Of a stretch of 64,000 nt of DNA, positions 47,072 to 58,632 are shown piece after piece. Position 1 is the stretch's first letter, and each line of letters starts with the position of its first letter. The notes below the pieces were generated by a model. It had not been told where the DNA came from and did no database searches. It saw only the letters and a program-made list of their open reading frames with translations. Source of the stretch: Alcaligenaceae bacterium. Lineage in GTDB: Bacteria > Pseudomonadota > Gammaproteobacteria > Burkholderiales > Burkholderiaceae_B. A program made the position numbers and the translations under genes. The stretch spans positions 1 to 64,000 of the forward strand of contig JAJUGV010000006.1 of the NCBI GenBank assembly GCA_029265795.1, written 5' to 3'.

Positions 47072-47641
47072 TTACACCGCGCCGCCGTCCCCTTCCTCAT
47101 GTCGACGCTGGGGCATCTGCAGCAATACATCGAGCAGCGGCCACAATAGCGCCATGAGGAAGGCAGACCACAGCCAGCTCCAGCCCAGCCACTCGCCCGC
47201 CAGCCAGCCTTCTATGAGCCGGCTGGCCGAATTAGCAATCACAAAAACCGGCAGCACATGCAGACACTGCACCACGGAATTGAAACGCTGCAGACGACGC
47301 GCCAGCGCCAACGTACCGTAGGCCGCCAGCGTGTAGGTCAGCGCGTGCACCCCAAGCAAGCTGCCATCGTGCACATCCATGAGCAGGCCGAAACAGAATG
47401 CGGTGCCCATGCCAACGCGCCTGGGTTCGTTCAGGCACCAATAGGCAATGACCAGGAGCAGCAGGTCCGGAGCGGGCTGCCACACCCTCCAGGGCAGCAA
47501 AGAAAATAGCCATACCAGCGCGACGGACAGCCAAATAAAACCAGGGCTCGCCGCCAGGCGAAACGGTTCCGCATCGACCGGTTCCAGCGAGGACAGCCCC
47601 GGCCCTTTCCGAGTCACCTCAACCTTTACTCGGCGTGCCAT
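47072..47641 (-). CDS. mreD: Rod shape-determining protein MreD
   Basis: A 189-residue integral membrane protein with about six helices from residue 30 onward (SVALVWLFSLLPW, LLLLVIAYWCLNEPRRVGMGTAFCFGLLMDVHDGSLLG, then ALTYTLAAYGTLALARR and a final WLWSAFLMALLWPLLDVLLQ). The GLLMDV motif is a family hallmark. The amphipathic N-terminal 30 residues are an extension compared with E. coli. Its start overlaps the mreC stop by one base. Confidence 0.93.
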   Translation of the reverse strand: MARRVKVEVTRKGPGLSSLEPVDAEPFRLAASPGFIWLSVALVWLFSLLPWRVWQPAPDLLLLVIAYWCLNEPRRVGMGTAFCFGLLMDVHDGSLLGVHALTYTLAAYGTLALARRLQRFNSVVQCLHVLPVFVIANSASRLIEGWLAGEWLGWSWLWSAFLMALLWPLLDVLLQMPQRRHEEGDGGAV

Positions 47642-48531
47642 CAGTCTAGCTCCCCGGATTCGGCATCAAGCGCCTCCCGGTGACGGCGTGCAGCGTCGAC
47701 ATCGACTTGCAGCACCAGGAAATGCCGATGACGCTCAGGGTGAGCAAGAGGTGTGGCCAAAGCCATGGCGAAGCCGGTGGCGGAATCGCGATGCACGCTA
47801 TCTACGCGCGCTACGGAAAGGCCTGCGGGAAACAGGCCGCCGATCCCGCTGGTGACAAGCTCATCACCGGGTTCGATGTCGGCGCCGGCAGTCAGGTAAC
47901 GAACCTCCATCTTGCCATCGGCGCCCCCGCCGAAAGCGATCAGCCGGAGCCCGTTGCGCAGAATCTGCACCGGAATGGAGAGTTTGTCGTCGTTGATGAG
48001 TGCGGCTTCCGAGGTGAAAGGTGTCACCCTAACAATTTGCCCCACTACACCGCCTTCGTCGATCACCGGCATGCCCGGTTGAATCCCGCTCGAGGACCCT
48101 TTATTGAAAACCAAGTGGTGATTGAAAGCGCTGGTGGGCTCATACAGCACCTCGACGGCGATGGCCGGCTGCGTGACGACATCAGGCACGTTCAGCAAAC
48201 GACGCAACTGTTCGTTCTCGGCTGCCAGCTGGGCTGCATGGGTGGCCATCTGAGCCAACTCAATACGCTGGCGTTGAATGGCTTCCTTTTCAATATCCAT
48301 TTGATTGGCGGCGTCGACCCAGCCCTTGAAACGCTCGATACCGTCGCGCGGGGCCAGCATGATGCGCTGGAACGGGTACAGAACAACCGAAATACCCTGA
48401 CGTACGGGTTCAAGCGTGGACCAGCGTGCGTCCACAAGCAACAGGGCAAGTGCAAGAAAGGCCAGGACGAACAGCCGCAACTCGGCTGTCGGACCGTGCT
48501 TGAACAACTTCAGCGAGCCGTTTTCCTGCAT
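47641..48531 (-). CDS. mreC: Rod shape-determining protein MreC
   Basis: A 296-residue protein with one N-terminal transmembrane segment (about residues 18-36) and a periplasmic coiled coil (about 65-105, including AQLAAENEQLRRLLNV). A double beta-barrel domain follows (VLYEPTSAFNHHLVFNKGSSSGIQPGMPVID and VTSGIGGLFPAGLSVARV). It links MreB/RodZ inside to PBP2 outside. Length is near the family average, with a short extra C-terminal tail. Confidence 0.95.
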   Translation of the reverse strand: MQENGSLKLFKHGPTAELRLFVLAFLALALLLVDARWSTLEPVRQGISVVLYPFQRIMLAPRDGIERFKGWVDAANQMDIEKEAIQRQRIELAQMATHAAQLAAENEQLRRLLNVPDVVTQPAIAVEVLYEPTSAFNHHLVFNKGSSSGIQPGMPVIDEGGVVGQIVRVTPFTSEAALINDDKLSIPVQILRNGLRLIAFGGGADGKMEVRYLTAGADIEPGDELVTSGIGGLFPAGLSVARVDSVHRDSATGFAMALATPLAHPERHRHFLVLQVDVDAARRHREALDAESGELD

Positions 48532-48587
48532 GAGCCTTTAGAACCGTCGCAGCGCGACACCGCACGCCGCGACAGTACAAACCGAAA

Positions 48588-49685
<1,098 letters not shown>

Positions 49686-49742
49686 TTACAGGCCGCAACC
49701 AGATGGCAGCCGGACTATCCGATCAAACAAAGAATCATAACT

Positions 49743-49748
49743 TATAAT
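49743..49748 (+). promoter_or_regulatory. Probable -10 of gatCAB
   Basis: TATAAT lies 100 bases before gatC in an AT-rich part of the mreB-gatC divergent gap. No good -35 is visible at the standard distance (CGATCA at 17 bases). The reverse strand nearby has TATGAT (49734-49739) as possible -10 for mreB. Confidence 0.4.
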
Positions 49749-49847
49749 TGGCGACTGTTAGCATCGAATAACGGCCTTGAAGTACCCTCTTACATACGCC
49801 GTATCGATTCCCATCATTTCCGCAGGCAACTTCAGTCAAGACACCCC

Positions 49848-50156
49848 ATGGCAATTTCTGAGCAAGACGTCATGCGCATCGCCCAGTTGGCGCGCATACA
49901 GCTTTCGCCGGACGAAACTGCGCAGACGCAGAAAGAACTCAACGACATTCTCGGGCTGATGGCCCGCCTCCGCGCGGTGGACACTGAAGGGGTCGAGCCC
50001 ATGGCGCATCCCCTGTCGGCACACCAAGACATCGAGCTGCGTCTACGCGAAGACGTCGCCGCTGCCACTCTCACTGAAAGCGAGCGGGCCGAACTCATGG
50101 CGAACGCTCCGGCACAGGCCGACGGCCTGTTCCTCGTGCCCACGGTCATCGAGTAA
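49848..50156 (+). CDS. gatC: Asp/Glu-tRNA amidotransferase subunit C
   Basis: A 102-residue protein starting [23 protein letters not shown], the usual GatC opening, and containing [23 protein letters not shown]. It stabilises GatA and bridges GatA-GatB in the complex that amidates Glu-tRNA(Gln) and Asp-tRNA(Asn). Longer in-frame upstream starts would extend into mreB and are rejected. gatA follows by 4 bases. Confidence 0.96.
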   Translation: MAISEQDVMRIAQLARIQLSPDETAQTQKELNDILGLMARLRAVDTEGVEPMAHPLSAHQDIELRLREDVAAATLTESERAELMANAPAQADGLFLVPTVIE

Positions 50157-50160
50157 ACGA

Positions 50161-51690
50161 ATGTCAAAACTCCCCCTGCATACACAGTTCTCCAGCATTA
50201 CCGAGCTGCGTGACGCCCTGCGCTCCGGCGCTCTGAGCGCCACTGAAGTGGCCCGCAGCGCGCTGGACGCGGCCCAGGAACACGAAAACCTGAACGCATT
50301 CGTACATATTGACCCCGAACTTACGCTGGCACAGGCCGGTCAGGTCGATGCCGCGCTCAAGGCGGGCAACGCCGGCCCGCTGGCGGGCATCCCCCTGGGA
50401 CATAAAGACGTCTTCGTCACACGCGGCTGGCGCACCACTGCGGGTAGCCGCATGCTCGAAAATTACGTCAGCCCCTACGATGCAACGGTGGTCAGTCGGC
50501 TTACCAACGCCGGCGCCGTCTCACTGGGCAAGCTCAACTGCGACGAATTCGCGATGGGCTCCGGCAGCGAAACATCGTACTTCGGGCCGGTACGTAACCC
50601 CTGGGATCACGACGCCGTACCCGGCGGCTCCTCCGGCGGTTCCGCCGCAGCAGTGGCGGCTCGCGTACTGATGGCGGCCACGGGCACCGACACAGGCGGC
50701 TCTATCCGCCAGCCGGCGGCACTATGCGGAATCTCCGGTATCAAACCCACATACGGCACCGTTTCGCGCTTGGGCATGGTGGCGTACGGATCCAGCCTCG
50801 ATCAGGCAGGCCCCATCGCCCGTCATGCAAGAGATCTGCTCGAATTGCTGGAAGCAATGGTCGGGTTCGATCCGCTTGATTCAACCAGCCTCGAATACTG
50901 CGACAACGAAGCGAATGCACCGGGGCGTATCCGCGCTCGTTTCGACGCGGCGATAGCCGGGCAGCAAAAGAACGGCAGCCGTCCGCTTGAAGGCTTGCGT
51001 ATCGGCGTACCCAAAGAGTTCTTCGACGAAGGGCTGGCCCCCGACGTCGCTCAGGCGGTCGAGAATGCCTTGCGCACCTTTGAAGATCTGGGTGCGGTTC
51101 GCGTGGAAATCAGCCTCCCTCGCACCGAATTGTCCATTCCGGCCTATTACGTCATCGCACCGGCCGAAGCCTCGACCAACCTGTCGCGCTACGACGGCGT
51201 CCGTTATGGCCATCGCACCGATCAATACGAAGACATCGAAGAAATGATGAGCCGTACGCGCTTCGAAGGGTTCGGCCCTGAAGTGCGGCGTCGGGTCCTC
51301 GTGGGTACCTATGTGCTGTGCCACGGCTACTACGACGCCTATTACGTGCAGGCCCAGCGGGTGCGTCGCATGATTACCAACGACTTCCAGCAAGCGTTCG
51401 CGCAACAGTGCGATGTCATCATGGGCCCGGTCGCACCTTCTGTCGCCAAACGCATTGGCGACAACCGCGAAGATCCCATTGCCGACTGGCTGTCCGATAT
51501 TTATACGCTAGGTGTCAGCCTGGCCGGTCTACCGGCCATGTCGATTCCTTGCGGCTTCGGAACTGAGCGGCCTTTGCCCATTGGGCTGCAGATCATCGGC
51601 AACTACTTCGCCGAAGGCGAATTGCTCGCCGTGGCCGACTGCTTCCAGCAGGCCACTGACTGGCATCAACGTACTCCAGGACAGCAATAA
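50161..51690 (+). CDS. gatA: Asp/Glu-tRNA amidotransferase subunit A
   Basis: A 509-residue amidase-signature enzyme that frees ammonia from glutamine. The catalytic Ser-cisSer-Lys triad is shown by the Lys in PLGHKDVF, the Ser in the Gly/Ser loop [13 protein letters not shown], and Ser in [24 protein letters not shown]. Length agrees with bacterial GatA. Its TAA overlaps the gatB ATG as TAATG. Confidence 0.97.
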   Translation: MSKLPLHTQFSSITELRDALRSGALSATEVARSALDAAQEHENLNAFVHIDPELTLAQAGQVDAALKAGNAGPLAGIPLGHKDVFVTRGWRTTAGSRMLENYVSPYDATVVSRLTNAGAVSLGKLNCDEFAMGSGSETSYFGPVRNPWDHDAVPGGSSGGSAAAVAARVLMAATGTDTGGSIRQPAALCGISGIKPTYGTVSRLGMVAYGSSLDQAGPIARHARDLLELLEAMVGFDPLDSTSLEYCDNEANAPGRIRARFDAAIAGQQKNGSRPLEGLRIGVPKEFFDEGLAPDVAQAVENALRTFEDLGAVRVEISLPRTELSIPAYYVIAPAEASTNLSRYDGVRYGHRTDQYEDIEEMMSRTRFEGFGPEVRRRVLVGTYVLCHGYYDAYYVQAQRVRRMITNDFQQAFAQQCDVIMGPVAPSVAKRIGDNREDPIADWLSDIYTLGVSLAGLPAMSIPCGFGTERPLPIGLQIIGNYFAEGELLAVADCFQQATDWHQRTPGQQ

Positions 51691-53144
51691 TGGATTGGGA
51701 AATCGTCATCGGCCTGGAAACGCACGTCCAGCTTTCCACCGAATCCAAGATTTTTTCTGACAGCAGCACACGCTTTGGTGCCGCACCCAACACGCAGGCC
51801 AATATCATGGATATGGCTTTGCCCGGCAGCCTGCCCGTCATGAATCGCGGCGCGGTCGAGCGCGCCATCATGTTTGGGCTGGCCGTGGGCGCCCACATTG
51901 CGCCCCGTTCGCAATTCGAGCGCAAGAATTACTTCTATCCTGATCTGCCCAAAAACTACCAGATCAGCCAGCTCGAAATTCCGATCGTGCAAGGTGGCTC
52001 GCTGCGCTTTTTCGTTGGCGACGAAGAAAAGGTCATTAACCTCACACGCGCTCACCTCGAAGAGGATGCCGGAAAATCCCTACACGAAAATTTTGTCGGG
52101 CCGCATGGTGAATCCTCAACCGGTATCGACCTGAACCGGGCCGGTACCCCGCTGCTTGAGATCGTCACCGAACCTGAAATGCGTTCAGCTGCAGAAGCCG
52201 CTGCCTACGCGCGCGCATTGCACGGGTTGGTTGTCTGGCTGGGCATTTGCGACGGCAATATGCAGGAAGGCTCATTCCGTGTCGACGCCAACGTTTCAGT
52301 GCGCCCCCGCGGCCGGCAGGAATTCGGCACCCGTACGGAAATCAAGAACGTCAACTCCTTCCGCTTTCTTGAGCGCGCCATCCAATACGAAGCCCGCCGC
52401 CAGATTGAGCTCATCGAAGACGGTGGCAAGGTTGTTCAGGAAACGCGCCTGTACGACGCCGATGCTGACGAAACTCGCAGCATGCGCAGTAAGGAAGACG
52501 CGCACGACTATCGCTACTTCCCCGACCCCGACCTTCCACCGCTGATCGTGGCGCCGCAATGGATAGATCGCGTACGCGACAACATGCCTGAGTTGCCGTC
52601 GCAGAAACGTGAGCGGTTTGAACAGGACTTGGGCTTGACCGCCTACGATGCTGCGCAACTCACCATGAACCGCGCCACAGCCGACTACTTCGAGCAGGTG
52701 GTAACCGGTCTGCCGCAGGATCAAGCCAAACTTGGCGCAAACTGGATACTCGGTGAACTGGCCGCCGCATTGAACCGCGCGGAACTGGAAATCTCAGCAA
52801 GCCCGATCAGCCCGCAGCGCCTGGCCGAACTCATTCAGCGCATCATAGACGGCACCATTTCCAACAAAATGGCGCGTGAGGTATTCACCGCTATGTGGGA
52901 AGGCGAGCATGACGGCAGCCCCGACGCCATCATCGAAGCCCGCGGGCTCAAGCAAATCAGCGATAGCGGCGCCATCAGCACCATGATCGACGAAGTACTA
53001 GCCGCTCACCCGGCTATTGTCGAAGAGTATCGTGCAGGCCGCCAGAAGGCCTTTAACTCTTTGGTGGGCCAGGTAATGAAGGCCGCAAGGGGCAAGGCCA
53101 ACCCGCAGCAAGTTAATCAGCTGCTCAAGGAAAAACTCGGCTGA
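51690..53144 (+). CDS. gatB: Asp/Glu-tRNA amidotransferase subunit B
   Basis: A 484-residue protein. [23 protein letters not shown] opens the catalytic cradle that phosphorylates and amidates the tRNA-bound acid. [41 protein letters not shown] and the Zn-free [11 protein letters not shown] block are present. The C-terminal YqeY-like helical tail binds tRNA. It is followed by a hairpin terminator shared with convergent pyrE. Confidence 0.97.
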   Translation: MDWEIVIGLETHVQLSTESKIFSDSSTRFGAAPNTQANIMDMALPGSLPVMNRGAVERAIMFGLAVGAHIAPRSQFERKNYFYPDLPKNYQISQLEIPIVQGGSLRFFVGDEEKVINLTRAHLEEDAGKSLHENFVGPHGESSTGIDLNRAGTPLLEIVTEPEMRSAAEAAAYARALHGLVVWLGICDGNMQEGSFRVDANVSVRPRGRQEFGTRTEIKNVNSFRFLERAIQYEARRQIELIEDGGKVVQETRLYDADADETRSMRSKEDAHDYRYFPDPDLPPLIVAPQWIDRVRDNMPELPSQKRERFEQDLGLTAYDAAQLTMNRATADYFEQVVTGLPQDQAKLGANWILGELAAALNRAELEISASPISPQRLAELIQRIIDGTISNKMAREVFTAMWEGEHDGSPDAIIEARGLKQISDSGAISTMIDEVLAAHPAIVEEYRAGRQKAFNSLVGQVMKAARGKANPQQVNQLLKEKLG

Positions 53145-53173
53145 CCCTTACAAAACTGGGCAGACCCTTACAA

Positions 53174-53206
53174 GCAAGCGACCTTACGCAGGTCGCTCGC
53201 TTTTTT
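53174..53206. terminator. Terminator between gatB and pyrE
   Basis: GCAAGCGACCT (53174-53184) pairs with AGGTCGCTCGC (53190-53200), with one A-C mismatch, and six T follow on the plus strand. Intrinsic terminator for gatCAB. On the minus strand it lies just after the pyrE stop without a good T tail. Confidence 0.8.
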
Positions 53207-53208
53207 GT

Positions 53209-53880
53209 CTACACGCCGTATCGCGTTCTGTATGCCCGTACCGCATCGCGGTGCGCCGCAAGGGTGGCATCGCTTTCCAGTACAGACATAATATCTTCGA
53301 GTGAAGCGATGCTGACCACCGGAATGCCGTAAGTATTCTGCACGTGCTGGACAGCCGAATGTTCCGACAGATCGGAGTCGGAGCCGGCGCGCTCCATGCG
53401 ATCGAGTGCAATCAATACTGCGACCGGCTCGGCACCGGCCTGCTTGATGATCTGCACGGACTCACGTACAGAGGTGCCCGCCGTAATTACGTCGTCGATA
53501 ATGACGACCTTCCCCTGCAAAGGCGCCCCCACCAGAATGCCGCCTTCGCCGTGATCTTTGACCTCTTTGCGGTTAAATGCAAACGGCACATCGCGGCCGC
53601 CGAGCGCCGGATGCCGTGCTAATGCGGTCGCTGTCGTTGTAGACAGTGGAATGCCCTTGTAAGCCGGTCCGAACAGCATGTCGAATTGCACGCCGGAATC
53701 AACCAGAGCTTGCGCGTAGAACTCGCCAAGTCGCCCTACCGACAAGCCGGTATTAAAGAGCCCCGCGTTGAAGAAATATGGGCTGACCCGCCCCGACTTG
53801 ACCTTGAACTCGCCAAACCGGAGCACCCCTTGCTCCAGCGAGAAGCGCACGAATTCCCCGCGGTTTCCTGACGTTGCCAT
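53209..53880 (-). CDS. pyrE: Orotate phosphoribosyltransferase
   Basis: A 223-residue protein, from [25 protein letters not shown]. An ATG 10 codons upstream is possible but matches the family less well. [18 protein letters not shown] is the substrate loop, [15 protein letters not shown] the catalytic flexible loop, and [21 protein letters not shown] the PRPP motif. It makes OMP in pyrimidine synthesis. It is divergent from the exonuclease gene. Confidence 0.95.
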   Translation of the reverse strand: MATSGNRGEFVRFSLEQGVLRFGEFKVKSGRVSPYFFNAGLFNTGLSVGRLGEFYAQALVDSGVQFDMLFGPAYKGIPLSTTTATALARHPALGGRDVPFAFNRKEVKDHGEGGILVGAPLQGKVVIIDDVITAGTSVRESVQIIKQAGAEPVAVLIALDRMERAGSDSDLSEHSAVQHVQNTYGIPVVSIASLEDIMSVLESDATLAAHRDAVRAYRTRYGV

Positions 53881-54048
53881 GTTGTGTGCCTGATATACAA
53901 AAGCTGTCATTATCGGCCATAAACGACCTCTGGATGAAGGCAAAGCGCGTCTATTTAGCAGCGCTCGATCGCCTCAAATTTGGCAAGTACGTCGCTCCTA
54001 ACGGCACATGCTGTTAAAGTTCGGCTGTCTAAGTAAGTAATGGATCAA

Positions 54049-54828
54049 ATGCGCATTATCACTGCCAATCTCAATGGCATCCGTTCAGCCGTCAACAAAG
54101 GCTTTCTCGATTGGCTGCCTGAACAGGACGCCGATTTCATCTGTCTGCAAGAACTCAAGGCGCAGGCTCCCAATATGACGGAAGCTATGCTCGAGCCGCC
54201 GGGCTACAAGGGCTGGTTTCACTACGCAGAACGCAAAGGCTATAGTGGGGTAGGCATCTACGCCCGTCGCGAGCCTAAACAAGTCATAGAAGGCCTGGGT
54301 GTACCTGAAATTGACGCAGAAGGTCGCTATATCGAACTCGTTTACGACGACCTGGCCGTGATTTCGGTCTACCTTCCGTCGGGTTCCAGCGGCGATCACC
54401 GGCAAGCCGCCAAGTTCGTATTCATGGAGCGTTTTTTCAGCCATCTTGCCGAGCTGGCTTGTTGCGGGCGCGAAGTCGTTATTTGTGGCGACTGGAATAT
54501 CGCGCACCAGGAAATTGATCTGAAAAACTGGAAGGGCAACATGAAGAACAGCGGCTTCCTCCCCGAGGAACGCAGCTGGCTGACCCGAGTATTTGAAGAA
54601 CAGCGCTGGGTGGATGTCTATCGTCGTCTGTACCCCGACGCCACGGGAGAAGGCTACACATGGTGGAGCAACCGTGGCCAAGCGTGGGCAAAGAACGTTG
54701 GCTGGCGAATCGATTACCAGATCGCCACCCCTAAAATTGCGGCAACCGCCACTCAGGCGTCGATCTACAAAGAACAGCGCTTCAGCGATCACGCTCCCCT
54801 GACAATCGATTACGACTACGAGTTCTGA
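54049..54828 (+). CDS. xthA: Exonuclease III-type AP endonuclease
   Basis: A 259-residue EEP-fold enzyme. It starts MRIITANLNGIRSAVNKGFLDWL, and an ATG three codons earlier is an alternative. Catalytic motifs: ICLQELKAQ (metal Glu), GYSGVGIYAR, CGDWNIAHQEIDL and GWRIDYQIATP with a final FSDHAPLTIDYD (catalytic Asp-His). It repairs abasic sites and has 3'-5' exonuclease activity. It is followed by a VOC gene after 3 bases, likely co-transcribed. Confidence 0.95.
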   Translation: MRIITANLNGIRSAVNKGFLDWLPEQDADFICLQELKAQAPNMTEAMLEPPGYKGWFHYAERKGYSGVGIYARREPKQVIEGLGVPEIDAEGRYIELVYDDLAVISVYLPSGSSGDHRQAAKFVFMERFFSHLAELACCGREVVICGDWNIAHQEIDLKNWKGNMKNSGFLPEERSWLTRVFEEQRWVDVYRRLYPDATGEGYTWWSNRGQAWAKNVGWRIDYQIATPKIAATATQASIYKEQRFSDHAPLTIDYDYEF

Positions 54829-54831
54829 GCC

Positions 54832-55293
54832 ATGAAACCGCAGCTCTCTATCATCACGCTGGGCGTCGACAACCTCGAGAAATCGGTACGCTTCTACCGT
54901 GACGGGTTGGGCTGGAAAACACGCGGCATTGTCGGCGCCGACTACGATTACGGTGCCGCCGCCTTCTTTGACTTGCAACCGGGTCTATCACTAGCACTCT
55001 GGCCCCGCGAGAGTCTGGCTCACGAAGCGGGTGTCGAACAGCAGCCCCCAGCAATGACGGAGCTCATGCTGAGCCATTGCGTCAGCGAGCGGGCGCAGGT
55101 CGACGAAGTCATGCTCCAGGCGGAGCAGGCCGGCGGGCAGGTCGTAAAAGCGGCTCACGACACCCTACTGGGCGGTTACGCAGGCATCTTCAAGGATCCG
55201 GATGGCCATCTTTGGGAGGTGGCCTGGAATCCCGAGTCAGCCATCCCCCCTGCAGACGCGCCTACGGCTGGGGAGCCGAATCCAGCGCCCTGA
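54832..55293 (+). CDS. VOC superfamily (glyoxalase/dioxygenase-like) protein
   Basis: A 153-residue protein with paired beta-alpha-beta-beta-beta modules: ITLGVDNLEKSVRFYRDGLGWKT at the start and GGYAGIFKDPDGHLWEVAWNP near the end. The second motif gives the usual metal-side Glu. Function could be dioxygenase-like, resistance or lactoylglutathione-related, and cannot be chosen from sequence. The Pro/Ala-rich tail overlaps the convergent ampG end by 32 bases. Confidence 0.88.
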   Translation: MKPQLSIITLGVDNLEKSVRFYRDGLGWKTRGIVGADYDYGAAAFFDLQPGLSLALWPRESLAHEAGVEQQPPAMTELMLSHCVSERAQVDEVMLQAEQAGGQVVKAAHDTLLGGYAGIFKDPDGHLWEVAWNPESAIPPADAPTAGEPNPAP

Positions 55294-56518
55294 TCTCGTT
55301 ACGCCGCAAATAAAGCAGCACTAGGCCAGGCAGCGCAATAAACACAGTAATAACGAAGAAGCCTGGCCAGCCCAGCCACTCCACCAACGGCGGTGTCAGC
55401 GGGCCCGCTAGGTACGTGCGCCCCACCGCCGACAGGGCGGATAGCAGCGCGAACTGTGTAGCGGAGAACTCCTGCCGGCACAGCGCCATCAGCAACGCCA
55501 CAAATGCAGCGGTTCCGAGCCCGCCACACAGATTCTCCAGCATGACGACACCGGCCATCGAATAGATATGGGGAGGGGTAACCGCCAGCAGCCAGTAGCC
55601 GAAGTTGGACACCGCTTGCAGCAGACCAAACCACATCAGCGAGCGATAGAGGCCCAGCCGCGCCATGATGCTTCCACCGGCCAACGCGCCGACAATGGTG
55701 GCTGCAAGGCCAAAGACTTTGTTCACCGCACCGACTTCGGTACCGGTGAAGCCGGCACCCCGCAAGAGAAACGTAGTCGATAACGCGCCGGCAAACGCAT
55801 CGCCTAACTTGTAGAGCACGATGAGCAGCAAAATAGTGACGGCGCCGCGGCGGCGAAAGAACTCGGAAAGCGGAGCCACCACCGCTTCGGTCAATGAGCG
55901 CGGAGCCGTCGCGACAACTTCCGGTTCCGGTGCCAACACCGTAGCGATTGCACACACCGCCATAAACCCACCCATCAAAAAGTAGGTGTTATGCCAGCCT
56001 AGCCACTGATCGGCCAGGATAAGCGCCAATCCTCCAGACACGATCATTGCCAGCCGATAACCCAGCACTTTAATGGCCGCCCCGGCTGCACGTTCTTCAC
56101 TACGCAGTACGTCAGTACTGTATGCATCAAAGGCGATGTCCTGAGTCGCGGAGAGAAAAGCGACCAGCACTGCCAACAGCGCGAGGGGTAATAAATGGGT
56201 ACCGGGCGAATAGATGCCCATAGCGGCTATACACGCAGCAAGCAGCAATTGCGTGAGAAAAATCCAGCTGCGGCGCCGACCGAGGAAGGGAAAAGAATAA
56301 CGGTCGACTAGCGGCGCCCACAAAAATTTTAGTGTGTAGGCGGACCCGATCAGTGTCAGAAACCCGATGCTCTGAAGCGACACGCCGTCAAGGGTCGCCC
56401 ATGCCTGCAACGTTCCGCCGGTCAGGGCCAGCGGCAGACCGCTGGCAAAGCCCAACACCAGCAGGGGCATGACTCTGGGACTTAGGTAGATTCGTGTAGA
56501 AGCAGTGATTGGAAGCAC
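55262..56518 (-). CDS. ampG: AmpG-family muropeptide permease
   Basis: A 418-residue MFS transporter with twelve helices. It opens VMPLLVLGFASGLPLALTGGTLQAWATLDGVSLQSIGFLTLIGSAYTLKFLWAPLVDRY, strongly AmpG-like. It imports GlcNAc-anhMurNAc-peptides for murein recycling, which supplies Mpl (8.0 kb) with tripeptide. It is shorter at the C-terminus than E. coli AmpG. It is third in metX-metW-ampG, 15 bases after metW. Confidence 0.9.
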   Translation of the reverse strand: MLPITASTRIYLSPRVMPLLVLGFASGLPLALTGGTLQAWATLDGVSLQSIGFLTLIGSAYTLKFLWAPLVDRYSFPFLGRRRSWIFLTQLLLAACIAAMGIYSPGTHLLPLALLAVLVAFLSATQDIAFDAYSTDVLRSEERAAGAAIKVLGYRLAMIVSGGLALILADQWLGWHNTYFLMGGFMAVCAIATVLAPEPEVVATAPRSLTEAVVAPLSEFFRRRGAVTILLLIVLYKLGDAFAGALSTTFLLRGAGFTGTEVGAVNKVFGLAATIVGALAGGSIMARLGLYRSLMWFGLLQAVSNFGYWLLAVTPPHIYSMAGVVMLENLCGGLGTAAFVALLMALCRQEFSATQFALLSALSAVGRTYLAGPLTPPLVEWLGWPGFFVITVFIALPGLVLLYLRRNEIRALDSAPQP

Positions 56519-56533
56519 TCCATCCTCGTGTCG

Positions 56534-57175
56534 TCACTCACCGCTGCGTACGGGTGAGCCTTCGGCGCTGGATTCAAATCGATAAACCGCCAACGTGCTG
56601 CGCCAGCCAGGCAGGAGTTTAACTTCTTTGTCTTCCTTGAAGGTCGCGACATCTGTGATGCGCAGGCCCAACTTCTTGGCGAGATCTTCGAAATCACGCA
56701 GAGTGCATAGGTGAATGTTGGGAGTGTTGTACCACTCGTAGGGCATCTCGCCGGTCACCGGCATGCGTCCTCGCAATATCGACCACCCGTGCGGCCAGTA
56801 GCCGAAGTTCGGAAAGGAAACAATGCCGAAGTGTGCGACACGGGACATTTCCTTCAATATGCGTTCCGTGTTGTGCATCGATTGCAGAGTACGCGACAGG
56901 ACAACCGTATCGAACTGATGATCGTCAAACAATGCCAGCCCCTCTTCGAGGTTCTGCTGTATGACGCGCACGCCCCTTCGTACGCAGGCGATGACCTGCT
57001 TATCGCTGAGCTCGACGCCTGCACCCACACATTGCTTGTTATTTTGCAGATGCGCCAGCAAAGTACCATCGCCGCAACCCAGGTCGAGCACGCGGCTGCC
57101 TGGCGCTATCCAGCTGGCGATGCGTTTGAGGTCGGCCCGAACATGAGCGGGCGCGGTTGCGGCAAGTTGATTCAC
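56534..57175 (-). CDS. metW: MetW methyltransferase-fold methionine-biosynthesis protein
   Basis: A 213-residue class I methyltransferase-fold protein. [17 protein letters not shown] is motif I, then [24 protein letters not shown] and [15 protein letters not shown], typical of MetW. GTG at 57175 overlaps the metX TGA, and an ATG at 57388 would start inside metX. MetW is needed with MetX for homoserine acylation in several bacteria, and no independent substrate is established. Translationally coupled to metX. Confidence 0.93.
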   Translation of the reverse strand: MNQLAATAPAHVRADLKRIASWIAPGSRVLDLGCGDGTLLAHLQNNKQCVGAGVELSDKQVIACVRRGVRVIQQNLEEGLALFDDHQFDTVVLSRTLQSMHNTERILKEMSRVAHFGIVSFPNFGYWPHGWSILRGRMPVTGEMPYEWYNTPNIHLCTLRDFEDLAKKLGLRITDVATFKEDKEVKLLPGWRSTLAVYRFESSAEGSPVRSGE

Positions 57176-58419
57176 GCTAGCACCCCCGTGGTGAGCCGAC
57201 GCTTCGGCAATTCGAGGCTGGCCGCGATCCGATCGAAATAACCCTGCACCACTGCGTGGTAGCGCGCATCGTCGAGCAGGAACGCGTCGTGACCGTGCGG
57301 CGCATCGATTTCGGCGTATGTGACTGCGGTTTTGTTCTTCAATAGCGCTTTCACGATCTCTCGTGAACGCTCGGGCGAAAAACGCCAATCCGTTGTAAAC
57401 GACACGAGCAGGAAGTCCGCTTTGGCCGGCTCAAGCGCCTTGGCCAGATCACCGCCATAGTTGCGCGACGGGTCAAAGTAGTCGAGCGCGCGCGTGATAA
57501 GAAGGTAAGTGTTCGCATCGAAGTAACGGGAGAATTTTTCCCCCTGGTACCGCAAATAAGACTCCACCTCGAATTCCACGTCGTAGCCGTAGTGGAATGC
57601 GCCATTCGTTCCGGGCTCTCGCTGCTGTCGGCCGAAACGCTCGGCCATGGTTTCGTCGGACAGATATGTAATATGGCCGATCATGCGGGCAACCGAGAGC
57701 CCATGAGCCGGCACAACACCATGCTCGTAATAATCGCCCCCATGAAAGTCGGGGTCATTGATGATGGCCCGACGCGCCACCTCGTTGAAACCGATATTCT
57801 GCGCGGAGAGCCGAGGCGTACTGGCAATGACAATGCAATGGCGCAGGCGTTCCGGGCATGTGATGGCCCAGCTGAGCGCCTGCATGCCCCCCAGAGACCC
57901 ACCCATGACGGCGGCGAAACAATCAATGCCGAAGTAATCCGCCAACCGAGCTTGTGCGCGGACCCAGTCCTCGACCGTCAGCACCGGAAAGGCCGCGCCC
58001 CACGGTTTACCCGTGGCAGGGTTCACGCTGGCAGGCCCGGTGGAACCGAAACAGGAACCGATGTTGTTAACGCCAATGACAAAATAGCGGTCGGTATCGA
58101 CAGGTTTACCCGGCCCCACCATGTTGTCCCACCAGCCGACGTCACGCGGGTTGTCAACCGACATCCCTGCAACATGGTGAGACGCATTCAGTGCGTGGCA
58201 AATAAGCACTGCGTTGCTGCGGTCTGCATTCAGCTCACCATACGTCTCTACCGCCAACTCGTACTGTGGCAGCACTTGCCCGCTGGTCAGGTGCAGTGGT
58301 TCGTCAAAGCCGATGATCTGGGGCGTGACGAACCCCACCGAGCCGGGCGGAATGGGAATAGGGGTGGAAGGGGAAGATTGGGTGGCCTTATCGGCCCGGG
58401 GTGCGGAAGTATTGGCCAT
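57172..58419 (-). CDS. metX: Homoserine O-acyltransferase (MetX type)
   Basis: A 415-residue alpha/beta hydrolase-fold acyltransferase that activates homoserine for methionine synthesis. The nucleophile is Ser175 in [10 protein letters not shown], with [26 protein letters not shown] and the late GHDAFLLDD (His) completing the site. Many betaproteobacterial MetX proteins use succinyl-CoA, so acetyl versus succinyl is unresolved. The N-terminal 30 residues (Ser/Pro-rich) are an extension. A SAM-II riboswitch precedes the ATG, giving methionine feedback. Confidence 0.94.
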   Translation of the reverse strand: MANTSAPRADKATQSSPSTPIPIPPGSVGFVTPQIIGFDEPLHLTSGQVLPQYELAVETYGELNADRSNAVLICHALNASHHVAGMSVDNPRDVGWWDNMVGPGKPVDTDRYFVIGVNNIGSCFGSTGPASVNPATGKPWGAAFPVLTVEDWVRAQARLADYFGIDCFAAVMGGSLGGMQALSWAITCPERLRHCIVIASTPRLSAQNIGFNEVARRAIINDPDFHGGDYYEHGVVPAHGLSVARMIGHITYLSDETMAERFGRQQREPGTNGAFHYGYDVEFEVESYLRYQGEKFSRYFDANTYLLITRALDYFDPSRNYGGDLAKALEPAKADFLLVSFTTDWRFSPERSREIVKALLKNKTAVTYAEIDAPHGHDAFLLDDARYHAVVQGYFDRIAASLELPKRRLTTGVLA

Positions 58420-58428
58420 TCTTGTGGA

Positions 58429-58484
58429 CCTCTTTAGCGGTATTTATGAGGCGCCCGCAAGCGGATCGAGCAAATCGGCGCCAA
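58429..58484 (-). ncRNA. SAM-II riboswitch before metX
   Basis: Read on the minus strand, the sequence has P1 arm GGCGCC, GATTTG, a variable loop, CTTGC, the returning GGCGCC, ATAAATA, CGCTAAAG and AGAGG. Order and spacing follow the SAM-II pseudoknot consensus (GAUUU, UUGC, AUAAA, GCUAAA). AGAGG (58429-58433) is the Shine-Dalgarno, 9 bases from the metX ATG. S-adenosylmethionine binding would hide it and repress translation. metX is the best-known target. Confidence 0.85.
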
Positions 58485-58632
58485 AGAAAGAGAGTTGGCG
58501 GCATTGTAGCACCGGCTGTGATTCCGTCCGGGATAACCCCGGGCCCCATCCCCACCCCTTTAGATACAATTAGAATCATTTTAAAGGCGCTTGTCCGTGG
58601 CATCTCATAGAACAGCAGGAGGAATCCCGCCC

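Noticed and set aside
53143-53173. GACCCTTACAA occurring twice within 31 bases after gatB
   Set aside because: A short duplication just before the terminator, with no partner elsewhere or mobile-element feature.
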